Position numbers and translations under genes: made by a program. Source: Pedobacter fastidiosus (GTDB lineage Bacteria > Bacteroidota > Bacteroidia > Sphingobacteriales > Sphingobacteriaceae). From it: a DNA stretch of 64,000 nt. Location of the stretch: the NCBI RefSeq assembly GCF_014306625.1, contig NZ_JACRYL010000009.1, forward strand, positions 10,039 to 74,038. The letters run 5' to 3'. A model generated the notes under the pieces. That model was not told where the DNA came from. It did no database searches and saw only the letters and a list, made by a program, of their open reading frames with translations. Below, piece after piece: positions 44,394 to 52,543 of this stretch. The first letter of the stretch is position 1. Every line of letters starts with the position of its first letter.

Positions 44394-44537
44394 TGTTGGG
44401 TGGTGAAACTGGCAGACACGCCTCCTTGTCTCGGTGGTGGGGAATAATGGGACAAACGCAGTTTATTGGGTTGACCACAATTAATTTTTTGAACTGTAGC
44501 TAACTACCCCTTGAAGGTTCGACTCCTTCCCCAACAG
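44394..44537 (+). tRNA. Class II tRNA-like RNA with anti-Shine-Dalgarno anticodon arm, copy 2
   Basis: 144 bases with the same fold as copy 1 and 73 bp behind it. The acceptor is TGTTGGG/CCCAACA (44394-44400, 44530-44536), a compensatory swap of the fourth pair, with discriminator G44537. D-arm, anticodon arm (CCTCCTTGTCTCGGTGG), T-stem GAAGG/CCTTC and loop TTCGACT are conserved. Variable-arm stem GGGG/CCCC (44439-44442, 44507-44510) replaces GGAG/CTCC, again compensatory. The variable arm is longer by about 36 bases and has an additional helix CAGTT/AACTG (44459-44463, 44492-44496). GCTAACTA is shared. Preserved pairing and loop argue against decay. Confidence 0.78.
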
Positions 44538-44567
44538 CATTTTTTATGAATAATAAGTTAGTTAATC

Positions 44568-44595
44568 GAGCAATCCCGGATGGGTTGCTCTTTTT
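44568..44595 (+). terminator. Intrinsic terminator after the tRNA-like pair
   Basis: GAGCAATCCC pairs with GGGTTGCTC (one unpaired base) around GGAT, followed by TTTTT. Its position 31 bases behind copy 2 suggests that both RNAs are made from one transcript. Confidence 0.8.
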
Positions 44596-44736
44596 CATTT
44601 TAAGCACTTTCCATTTTTCCATAATAACAATCCGAATACATTCTAACAATCTTTCCTTAAAATTAAGTTTAGCCGTAAAATAATTTGTTATATTACCCTG
44701 TTTATAAAGTAGAAATAAATTGTATATAGAGATTTA

Positions 44737-45765
44737 ATGAAAAAAAAAGTTCTGTTAAAGGATATAGCTAACCAGCTAAATATGTCTATTACAACGGTTT
44801 CTTTTGTAATAAATGGGAAAGCTAAAGAGAATAATATAAGTGATGCCTCTATTAAAAGAGTTTTGGATCTGGTTGCAGAACTAGATTATCAACCAAATTC
44901 GCTTGCGCAAAGTTTACGTACAGGAAAAACGAAAATTATCGGGTTTTTAGTTGATGATATTTCCGAACCGTTTTTTTCGGGCATAGCCAGATTAATTGAT
45001 GAAAAAGCTTCAGAAAAAGGATATAAAATCTTATTCAGTAGCTCGCGTAACAGTACACAGAAGGCTATCGAATTATTGCAGATTTTTAGAGATCGGCATG
45101 TTGATGGCTACATTATGGCCTTGCCCGAAGGCTTGGAAGAAGAAATAAAAAAATTAGTGCAAACCGATGCGCCCGTTGTTCTTTTTGATCGGTATGTGCC
45201 CGACCTTAAAACCGATTACGTTATTATCGATAACCAGGGAAGTACGGAAAAGGCAACCCAGCATTTAATTGATAATGGTTATAAAAATATTGCCTTTGTA
45301 ACTATCGATACCGAACAGCAACAAATGATTGATCGCTTATCTGGCTACGAAATGGCGATTGAAAACAGTAAGCTTCAGTCTTTCATTTTAAAAATTCCTT
45401 ATCAAAATTCTTTAGATTCTATTAATAAGGTAAGTGAGTTCTTATCAAAGGAAAAACAATGCGACGCCGTAATTTTCGCAGCCAATTATATCTGTATGGA
45501 TGGTTTAAGGGCTTTTAGACAAATGGGCATCAATATTTTTGATGATTTGGCTGTAGTATCTTTTGATGATTTTGAGTTACTGGAATTCTGTAATCCGCCT
45601 GTAACGGCAATTGCACAACCCTTAGAAGCCATTGCAGAGAACATCATGAAAATTATGCTTTCTAAATTAAACGCAACAAGTAAAGCTTCAGGAAATAAGC
45701 AAATTGTACTTCCTGCTATTTTAAATATAAGAGGCTCGAGTGCAAGGAAAATTAAAGGCATTTAA
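44737..45765 (+). CDS. LacI family transcriptional regulator
   Basis: A 342-residue regulator with the LacI N-terminal HTH (LLKDIANQLNMSITTVSFVIN) and hinge (YQPNSLAQSLRTGKT). A periplasmic-binding-protein-like effector domain follows (IIGFLVDDISEPFFSGIAR; VVSFDDFELLEFCNPPVTAI). It usually binds a sugar or sugar phosphate and releases its operator. No sugar-catabolism genes are adjacent, so the target is unknown; a strong terminator separates it from the glycan cluster. Confidence 0.93.
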   Translation: MKKKVLLKDIANQLNMSITTVSFVINGKAKENNISDASIKRVLDLVAELDYQPNSLAQSLRTGKTKIIGFLVDDISEPFFSGIARLIDEKASEKGYKILFSSSRNSTQKAIELLQIFRDRHVDGYIMALPEGLEEEIKKLVQTDAPVVLFDRYVPDLKTDYVIIDNQGSTEKATQHLIDNGYKNIAFVTIDTEQQQMIDRLSGYEMAIENSKLQSFILKIPYQNSLDSINKVSEFLSKEKQCDAVIFAANYICMDGLRAFRQMGINIFDDLAVVSFDDFELLEFCNPPVTAIAQPLEAIAENIMKIMLSKLNATSKASGNKQIVLPAILNIRGSSARKIKGI

Positions 45766-45804
45766 TTTTATTACATGTAATATTTCCTATACATAAATGT
45801 TAAA

Positions 45805-45837
45805 TGAGCCTCAATTAAAAATTGAGGCTCATTTTTT
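45805..45837 (+). terminator. Intrinsic terminator after the LacI gene
   Basis: TGAGCCTCAAT (45805-45815) and ATTGAGGCTCA (45821-45831) form a perfect 11-bp stem with loop TAAAA, followed by TTTTTT. Confidence 0.92.
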
Positions 45838-45872
45838 GTTGATATTCGCTAATCAACAGCGTCTTAACTTTA

Positions 45873-46958
45873 ATGAGTAATAGCGAGCAAGATTTACTAG
45901 CCATTCCAGCAAAAAAAAACTTCGAATTTATTGATTCGATTAGATGTTTAGCTATGATTGGGATAGTTATGGAACATTCTATTTATAATGGTACTTATAT
46001 ATTTAGTGGTTACCCGCCAAAGCACATTTTATATATATGCTTAATTCAATTATCTAAATTTGGTACAATTGCATTTTTTGTTTTAGCTGGCTTTTTACTT
46101 GGAGATAAATTTACCACCTATTCATCATGGGAATACTTTAAGCGTAGGCTTTCTAATACTTTTAAGCCATGGTTGGTGTGGTCCCTAGTAATGTTAGTTG
46201 CAATTTTGGCACAAAGGTATGTGGCAATCCATAAGTCAGGAGATGAATATCATTTTATCCTAGAACTGGAGTCGAAGATTAAATTGGTTTATTTATATAC
46301 CAATTATTGGTTCATTATTAATTTTATGTTTTGCATTGCTATTTTATTGTGTTTTAAAAAGTACTTATATAGCTTTTGGCTGGGTTCAGTGCTTTTAATT
46401 TGCAGTTTGGTTTACAGCATTAATGTGTATTATGAATGGTTTTTACCTTCACATACTATTGCCATCTTTGGTTTCATATTTTATTTGTGGTTAGGCGCCA
46501 TATGCAATCATTATTGGGATAGGTTAGAAAACTTTGTTAGTAAAACCAACATTTTTATCTATTTAACAGTTTTTTTAATCACTTTTGTATGGGCTGTTTT
46601 TGATATTACCAGACTAATGGATGCAAAAAGTGTTGATCCATATAATACGCTTAGGTTAAGTAATATCTTTTATTCGGTAGCAACGTTGGCACTGTTATTA
46701 AAAGTTAAAAATTTTAATTTTACTAAATATTTAAAACCTCGAAAAACAACATTCGGAATTTACTTGATTCATTACATATTAGTGGTATCTCTTTTACCCG
46801 AAATCTTCAGACCATTTCATCTTGTTCCTTTCAAAGAAATGTCAGTTGCATTTATGCTATTCTTTATTTCATTTAGATTTTTACTGGTTTATGGCTTAAG
46901 TTTACTAATCATCTGGTTGCTAAATAAAACAAAATTAAGGTGGATTGTCGCACTTTAA
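45873..46958 (+). CDS. Acyltransferase family 3 membrane protein
   Basis: A 361-residue membrane protein with about 10 hydrophobic helices. The N-terminal motif FEFIDSIRCLAMIGIVMEHS contains the His of the acyltransferase-3 family (typically RxxAixxVxxxH). These enzymes O-acetylate surface sugars. It opens the + strand part of the glycan cluster, 10 bp before the FkbM methyltransferase, which suggests that both decorate the same polymer. Confidence 0.85.
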   Translation: MSNSEQDLLAIPAKKNFEFIDSIRCLAMIGIVMEHSIYNGTYIFSGYPPKHILYICLIQLSKFGTIAFFVLAGFLLGDKFTTYSSWEYFKRRLSNTFKPWLVWSLVMLVAILAQRYVAIHKSGDEYHFILELESKIKLVYLYTNYWFIINFMFCIAILLCFKKYLYSFWLGSVLLICSLVYSINVYYEWFLPSHTIAIFGFIFYLWLGAICNHYWDRLENFVSKTNIFIYLTVFLITFVWAVFDITRLMDAKSVDPYNTLRLSNIFYSVATLALLLKVKNFNFTKYLKPRKTTFGIYLIHYILVVSLLPEIFRPFHLVPFKEMSVAFMLFFISFRFLLVYGLSLLIIWLLNKTKLRWIVAL

Positions 46959-46968
46959 TTGAATATCT

Positions 46969-47667
46969 TTGAAGGTGAAAATCCTAAAAAAAATTTTTAA
47001 TAAGAAAGAGAATAGTGAAATCAAGCATTTTAAAAAGTCTTATGCACAAGATGGTGAAGATGTATTATTGAGCTCACTATTTGAAGATATGGGTGGCAGG
47101 GGAAAAGGGTTTTTTATCGACATTGGTGCTCATCATCCCTTCAAATATTCTAATACAGCACATTTTTACGAAAATGGTTGGACAGGAATAAACATTGAAC
47201 CCACACCAAATGCAATAGCGCTTTTTGAAAAATATAGAAAGCATGATATCAATTTAAATATTGCAATAGGAGAAAAGCAGGATCAACTGAAATTTTATTG
47301 TTTTGATGAACCTGCTCTAAATAGTTTCTCAAAAGAGCTATCTGAAGAAAGACATAATACAACTAAATATAAAATTAAGGAAACTAAAAATATATTTATT
47401 TATCCACTGGCAGAAGTGCTCGATAAACATATTAGGTCTGGTCAATATATTGATTTTATGAGTGTTGATGTAGAAGGTTTGGACCTTCAAGTACTGAAAT
47501 CAAATAATTGGGGAAAGTATAGGCCAGAATTTGTTTTGGCAGAAGATATAATAGATTTTGCTGATCTCCAAAAATCAGAAGTTTATAGTTTTTTAAAGGA
47601 TAAAAATTATGAATTGGTTGCAAAAACACAACGAACTATGATTTTTCAAACCATAAAACAGAAATGA
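46969..47667 (+). CDS. FkbM family methyltransferase
   Basis: A 232-residue SAM-dependent methyltransferase. The FkbM signatures are FIDIGAHHPFKYSNTAHFYE with the SAM-binding Gly, WTGINIEPTPNA, and the later FMSVDVEGLDLQVLKS. The family O-methylates sugars or antibiotic rings. The start is TTG 46969 or GTG 46975. The stop overlaps the next gene by 4 bp (ATGA), so both are translated together. Confidence 0.9.
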   Translation: MKVKILKKIFNKKENSEIKHFKKSYAQDGEDVLLSSLFEDMGGRGKGFFIDIGAHHPFKYSNTAHFYENGWTGINIEPTPNAIALFEKYRKHDINLNIAIGEKQDQLKFYCFDEPALNSFSKELSEERHNTTKYKIKETKNIFIYPLAEVLDKHIRSGQYIDFMSVDVEGLDLQVLKSNNWGKYRPEFVLAEDIIDFADLQKSEVYSFLKDKNYELVAKTQRTMIFQTIKQK

Positions 47668-48587
47668 TGGTCTACGATCAAAATGTTCCTATTTTAATGC
47701 TAGTATTTAATAGGCCTGAACTTACATCTCAGGTTTTTGACAAAGTTCGTGAGGTTGCGCCTAAATATTTATATGTGGCAGCGGATGGGCCTAGAGATCA
47801 GGATGATGAAACCCAATGCAAAGAAGTAAAAGCAGTTTTTAATAAAATTGATTGGGACTGTGAACTAAAAACATTGTTCAGAGATAATAATCTTGGTTGC
47901 GGGATGGCAGTAAGTAGTGGAATTCAGTGGTTTTTTAATCAAGTTGAAAAGGGAATCGTATTAGAAGATGACTGTTTACCTAATAACAGTTTCTTCGGCT
48001 TCTGTACTGACCTGCTTCATCATTATAATAATGATGTTAGAGTTGGACATATAAGTGGATCTAATTTCCAGGATGAACAACAGCGTGGTGATGGTAGCTA
48101 CTATTTTTCTGCCCTAACTCATGTTTGGGGATGGGCAAGCTGGAAACGTGTTTGGAAAGATTATGATTATAAAATTTCCTTATATTATCATTTTGATGCT
48201 AGTTTTAAAGCTTTTCCTGCGCACTTACCTTTTGCATCAAACTGGAAAAATATATTTACTAAAGTAGCTCAAGGTGAAATAAATACATGGGATTATCAGT
48301 ATGCATTCCTCAATCTAATTAAAGGTTACAAAAGTATTATGCCAAATGTTAATTTAATTAAAAATATTGGCTTGGGTATCAATGGAACACATACTTCAGC
48401 TGATCATCCTTTAATAGTAAAATCCACGCAGGAAATAGATTTAATAAAACATCCGGTAATGTTTAAACAAAATGTTGATGCGGATATCTATACACAAAAC
48501 AAAGAATTTGTTATTACTAAGCGAAAAAAAAACCTATTTTCGATCACTTGGAAAAAAATTAAAACCTATTTATCAAATGGTAAGTAA
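47664..48587 (+). CDS. Glycosyltransferase (GT-A, nucleotide-sugar transferase-like)
   Basis: A 307-residue protein opening VPILMLVFNRPELTSQVFD with a nucleotide-sugar-binding start, and with an acidic metal motif GIVLEDDCLPNNSFF at about 95-110. Later WGWASWKRVWKDYD is typical of a Bacteroidota family resembling GT2/GT13. It should transfer a sugar onto a lipid-linked glycan at the inner membrane. Two adjacent ATGs (47664, 47667) are possible starts. The next gene overlaps by 11 bp. Confidence 0.85.
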   Translation: MMVYDQNVPILMLVFNRPELTSQVFDKVREVAPKYLYVAADGPRDQDDETQCKEVKAVFNKIDWDCELKTLFRDNNLGCGMAVSSGIQWFFNQVEKGIVLEDDCLPNNSFFGFCTDLLHHYNNDVRVGHISGSNFQDEQQRGDGSYYFSALTHVWGWASWKRVWKDYDYKISLYYHFDASFKAFPAHLPFASNWKNIFTKVAQGEINTWDYQYAFLNLIKGYKSIMPNVNLIKNIGLGINGTHTSADHPLIVKSTQEIDLIKHPVMFKQNVDADIYTQNKEFVITKRKKNLFSITWKKIKTYLSNGK

Positions 48588-49383
48588 AATAACAGGCGGG
48601 TTAACCGAAAAAATTCTAACGCTTAAAATTCTTAACAAATATGATGTTGATTATTTTAAATGTCTTGAAACTGGTTTTATACAAACAGAAGAACCTTATT
48701 GGCTTGCTGAATCTTATTCATCCGCTATTACTAAACTTGACGTTGGCCTAGTAGAAAGAAATGAATTGTTGAGAAATAGAATTATTCCAATTTTGGCTAA
48801 ATATTTTAACACTGATAATTTATTTTTAGATTATGCTGGTGGTTATGGTATTTTCACTAGAATGATGCGAGATAAAGGATATAACTTTTTTCATACTGAT
48901 ATTTATTGTGATAATTTGTTCGCTGAGTTCTTTGATTTAAGCGATCTGACAATAAACTCAAAATTTGAATTGGTTACTGCATTTGAAGTTTTTGAACATT
49001 TACCAAACCCTATTTCTGAAATTGAAAAAATACTAGAATACAGTAACAATCTCCTATTTACAACAGTGTTACACCCAGGTTTTGATAAGCTACAAGATTG
49101 GTGGTATCTAATTCCCGAAACCGGACAACACGTATCGCTTTATTCAGAAAATTCTTTGAATTACATTGCGGAAAAATTCGGATTGAATTTTTACACGGAT
49201 GGTGAAGGGGTACATCTTTTTACAGATAAAAGCTTTGCAATTAATCCTTTAACACCAGCGAAACTTCCTTATGTAATACGCACAATGAAACGCAAGGTTG
49301 ATCGCTATTTTAGAAAAGTTGATGGTATAAAGGAAAGTTTACTACAAAAAGATTGGAGTTTTATAAAAACTAAATTGTCTTAA
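48577..49383 (+). CDS. Class I SAM-dependent methyltransferase
   Basis: 268 residues from ATG 48577, chosen because the longer frame overlaps the previous gene deeply and its added part is out-of-frame coding shadow. The SAM motif is LFLDYAGGYGIFTRMM, followed by HTDIYCDN and the post-motif VTAFEVFEHLPNP. The pattern matches type-11/23 methyltransferases that act on sugars or lipid carriers. It converges with the GT4 gene on the other strand, overlapping by 4 bp at the stop codons. Confidence 0.87.
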   Translation: MVSKITGGLTEKILTLKILNKYDVDYFKCLETGFIQTEEPYWLAESYSSAITKLDVGLVERNELLRNRIIPILAKYFNTDNLFLDYAGGYGIFTRMMRDKGYNFFHTDIYCDNLFAEFFDLSDLTINSKFELVTAFEVFEHLPNPISEIEKILEYSNNLLFTTVLHPGFDKLQDWWYLIPETGQHVSLYSENSLNYIAEKFGLNFYTDGEGVHLFTDKSFAINPLTPAKLPYVIRTMKRKVDRYFRKVDGIKESLLQKDWSFIKTKLS

Positions 49384-50477
49384 CTCAAAGATTTATATAG
49401 AGAAATGGTTTTTTGCACACAGTATTCTGGCTTAAAATGTTGAAGCCTTTCTTCTCCTTTTTTAATTAAATCATCGGCAAAATCCACATGATCGATAACT
49501 TTTATAATTGCATTTAAAATAGAATGCTCATCATTTGGATCGAAATATTCGGCTGCTGTGGCCGCAACTTCTTTAAAGCAATTCGAGTTACTTAAAATTG
49601 CAGGGCATCTATTTTGAAATGCCTCTAAAATCGGCAAGCCAAAGCCTTCATAAATGGAAGGGAAAACAAATGCCATTGCATTAGAGTATAGTGAGTCCAA
49701 TTGCTCATCAGAAACATTAGCTTGCAAAATATTATTGCTTATAGCTAATTTTTTAAACAAATTTATCTCCTCTTTTTGAAATGCTCCTCCGCCAGTGCAA
49801 ATCAATCTCAAGGTTGTTCTGCTTTTTAGTAATGGAGAAACTGCTACTATAAAACGATTGAAATTTTTATATCCAGACCTTGCGCCAACGAATAATATGT
49901 ATTCGTCTTTTTGTGAATCTTGATTTGTAATTTCATTCTGTTTCTTTTTTAATTGATATCCATGATGAATAACTTCTATCCGATGATCAGGAATACCAAG
50001 AATATTTTTCAAATCATTTTTAGTCGTTTCGGAAATGGTAATGATTTTTGCTGCTTGTTTGATTACTTCTTTTTTTTGAAGAGCAGCCACATCATTTGAA
50101 GGAAAGGAATCAGGCAATAATTCATGAATCATATCATGAACAGTGATTACATAAGGTTTTTTTAATTTCTTTAGAAAATACGGTTCATAATAGGTAGGAT
50201 GAAGTAAATCAAAGTCGTTTTTTTTAATCAAATACTTAGAGTATTTTTTATTCCAATTGTAACGTTTTTCCTGTTGTGATAACAACCATTTTCCTAGTGA
50301 ATTTTGAAGCAGAGCTCTATAATTCTGGATATAATAATTATTGCTAAATAGAATACCAATTTCAACTGAACAATCATTTTCACTGTCCGCAGCATTTTGA
50401 ATATTAGCGAAATATCTCGAAATCCCTCCATAAACTTGGAGCGAAAATATTTGGTGATCGAAAAGAACCTTCGTCAT
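49380..50477 (-). CDS. Glycosyltransferase family 4 protein
   Basis: A 365-residue GT-B enzyme. N-terminal FDHQIFSLQVYGGISRYFANI is the acceptor half; the C-terminal half shows YILFVGARSGYKNF, the nucleotide-binding region and the conserved FVFPSIYEGFGLPILEAF with the EX7E-type Glu pair. It is the last gene of the minus-strand glycan operon and lies 3 bp behind the GT2 gene. The linkage is not predictable. Confidence 0.93.
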   Translation of the reverse strand: MTKVLFDHQIFSLQVYGGISRYFANIQNAADSENDCSVEIGILFSNNYYIQNYRALLQNSLGKWLLSQQEKRYNWNKKYSKYLIKKNDFDLLHPTYYEPYFLKKLKKPYVITVHDMIHELLPDSFPSNDVAALQKKEVIKQAAKIITISETTKNDLKNILGIPDHRIEVIHHGYQLKKKQNEITNQDSQKDEYILFVGARSGYKNFNRFIVAVSPLLKSRTTLRLICTGGGAFQKEEINLFKKLAISNNILQANVSDEQLDSLYSNAMAFVFPSIYEGFGLPILEAFQNRCPAILSNSNCFKEVAATAAEYFDPNDEHSILNAIIKVIDHVDFADDLIKKGEERLQHFKPEYCVQKTISLYKSLS

Positions 50478-50480
50478 ACT

Positions 50481-51302
50481 CTATTTTTTAAATTTTGGTA
50501 AAAATGCCAAAATCAAATTCATAAAACCCTTTAAAATTTTGAAAGCAATAGGATGACTTTTTATAAAAGCAAACTGCTTAAATCTTTTTGATTTTATTTC
50601 AGAGATTGAATTATAATCTTCAATAAATAAGGGGAAGTATTTCTGAATTGTAGCTCTTCTCTCCTCATGCATAGCTTTATGATTATCAATGATTGAAGAA
50701 ATCCCCATAGTATCGTACTTACATATAATTAAATTAAGATGCTTATATGGAACGTTTTGGTTACAGATTGCATAAATAAAAAATGCCCAGTCTGAAACGA
50801 TTTTATAATCTTCATTATAAAGGAAAATATCAAAGAAAAGATTCCTCTTGATAAAACTTGCTTGATGAGATAAATTATAGTCAAGAAAAAAACTAAAGGA
50901 AAGTTGATCTGGATAGGTTCGTTTATGCTCGCCATCTTTTTCAATGTAGTTTGCATCTCCATAATAAATACCAAACGTACAATCTAAATTTTGTTCAACT
51001 TTTTCCAATACTTTCGGATCATTTAATATATCTCCACTATTTAAAAACAAGACATAGTCTCCAGTCGCCTTTCTTATGCCCTTATTCATTGCATTATAAA
51101 CGCCACTATCGGTTTCGCTGATGCCATAAGCAATTCGATTTTGATACTGGATTAGGAGCTCCGCACTTCCATCTTTACTTCCACCATCAATTACAATAAA
51201 CTCAAAATCCTTCCAAGTTTGATTGACAACACTTTCGATGGTTTTTTGCAGACCGTTTTTGTCATTATAATTGACTGTTATGATGGATAGTTTTTTAACC
51301 AT
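50481..51302 (-). CDS. Glycosyltransferase family 2 protein
   Basis: A 273-residue GT-A enzyme: SIITVNYNDKNGLQKTIESV start, FIVIDGGSKDGSAELL, metal motif around LFLNSGDIL, and an inverting-type catalytic region (YKIVSDWAFFIYA). It resembles colanic-acid type WcaA/WcaE family enzymes. It is tightly packed with its neighbours (2-3 bp). Confidence 0.92.
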   Translation of the reverse strand: MVKKLSIITVNYNDKNGLQKTIESVVNQTWKDFEFIVIDGGSKDGSAELLIQYQNRIAYGISETDSGVYNAMNKGIRKATGDYVLFLNSGDILNDPKVLEKVEQNLDCTFGIYYGDANYIEKDGEHKRTYPDQLSFSFFLDYNLSHQASFIKRNLFFDIFLYNEDYKIVSDWAFFIYAICNQNVPYKHLNLIICKYDTMGISSIIDNHKAMHEERRATIQKYFPLFIEDYNSISEIKSKRFKQFAFIKSHPIAFKILKGFMNLILAFLPKFKK

Positions 51303-51304
51303 TT

Positions 51305-52525
51305 TTATTTTGAGTCAAGATTTTGAAACAAATTTTCAAGCTGTTTTTCTACTGCAGTTGGTGTGTAATTTACGATTGATTGAAAGGCATTTTTTTTAAT
51401 TTTAGTCCAAAGCTGCTCATCTTGATAAATTGTGATAATCTGATTTGCAAAATCTTTCGATTGATCTGCTATAAGTACATTTTTTTCATGAATGAGATTC
51501 ATCCCTTCTGCACCAATTGTTGTAGAAACGATTGGTAAGCCAAATTCTAAACTTTGACCAATTTTACCCTTCATGCCGGCACCATATCGCAATGGAGCAA
51601 TAAAAATCTTGGCATTTAAAAAATATTTAGAAACATCTTCAATATAGCCAGGCACAATTACATCAATATTCGCAAGCTTTAAAACCTCTTCATTTGGATA
51701 GCTTCCTAATAAATAAACGGGTATCTTTCCTAATGCATTCCAAACCTGTGGCATAATGTCGTTAATCAACCATTTTACAGCATCTATATTTGGCTCATGT
51801 TTGTAACCTCCAATAAATACTAAGCCATTTCTTTCTGAGAAAGGAATTTCGTGATTCGGAATACTTAGTTCATGAATATTAGGAACTACAAATACATTTT
51901 GTATTAATTCTTTTTCTAGCAATTTTTTTTCAGTATCGGTAACTGTTACTGTAGCTTTTGCATTTTTGGCAAGTTGTAATTCAAGTTTCTTAAACTTTAA
52001 TGCCTTTCTCTTTAATTTTTCATTTTGCTCGCTTTCTGCTTGTCGCAACATACGGATATAATGCAGGTCAACAGTGTCAAAAATAATTTTGACCTTTTTA
52101 TTTTTGCTAACAATTGGTTGAAATGCACGATTTAACATGGGCCTGGAAATCCAAGCATAATCAATTGCACTCAAAAGCTTGTTAAGCTTTCTAAGCATGC
52201 TTTTTCGACCGGGATTAAACAATAGAACCTCTACATCAAGATTTTTTAATTGCGTATAATAAGGCTCGTCAGGCCGGCCGTTATTAGGCAAAAAGATAAC
52301 GTTAAATGCCATCTTTTTGAAAATTTTAATAAGTTCGAACAGGCGTTTTGATCCTGAAGATTTATCATGTTGTGGAATATCATCATCAATAATCAAAATT
52401 GTTTTTTTTGATTGATCTAAAAAGTCATAATTAATAATCGAATTTGAATCTCCGGAACTAAACCATGATCTTACTTTATTCCACATGTACCAAAGGTTAA
52501 ACTTTAAATTTAAGGCTGTAGGCAA
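51305..52525 (-). CDS. Glycosyltransferase family 4-like protein
   Basis: A 406-residue GT-B enzyme. KTILIIDDDIPQHDKSSGSKR resembles the start of family 4 glycosyltransferases in surface-glycan clusters. The C-terminal half has GLVFIGGYKHEPNIDAVKWL and PLRYGAGMKGKIGQSLEFG, which is a usual GT4 donor-site motif. Cytosolic or peripheral membrane. No transmembrane helix is obvious. Confidence 0.9.
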   Translation of the reverse strand: MPTALNLKFNLWYMWNKVRSWFSSGDSNSIINYDFLDQSKKTILIIDDDIPQHDKSSGSKRLFELIKIFKKMAFNVIFLPNNGRPDEPYYTQLKNLDVEVLLFNPGRKSMLRKLNKLLSAIDYAWISRPMLNRAFQPIVSKNKKVKIIFDTVDLHYIRMLRQAESEQNEKLKRKALKFKKLELQLAKNAKATVTVTDTEKKLLEKELIQNVFVVPNIHELSIPNHEIPFSERNGLVFIGGYKHEPNIDAVKWLINDIMPQVWNALGKIPVYLLGSYPNEEVLKLANIDVIVPGYIEDVSKYFLNAKIFIAPLRYGAGMKGKIGQSLEFGLPIVSTTIGAEGMNLIHEKNVLIADQSKDFANQIITIYQDEQLWTKIKKNAFQSIVNYTPTAVEKQLENLFQNLDSK

Positions 52526-52543
52526 AAATATGATATTTAATTC

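Noticed and set aside
44439..44510. Group I or other intron in the second tRNA-like copy
   Set aside because: The extra bases lie in the variable arm and form their own helix; no intron core or splice-like sequence is visible.
44213..44537. tmRNA or fragment of a 16S rRNA 3' end
   Set aside because: No tag ORF or pseudoknots are present, and the 16S match is limited to about nine bases in the anticodon arm within a full tRNA fold.
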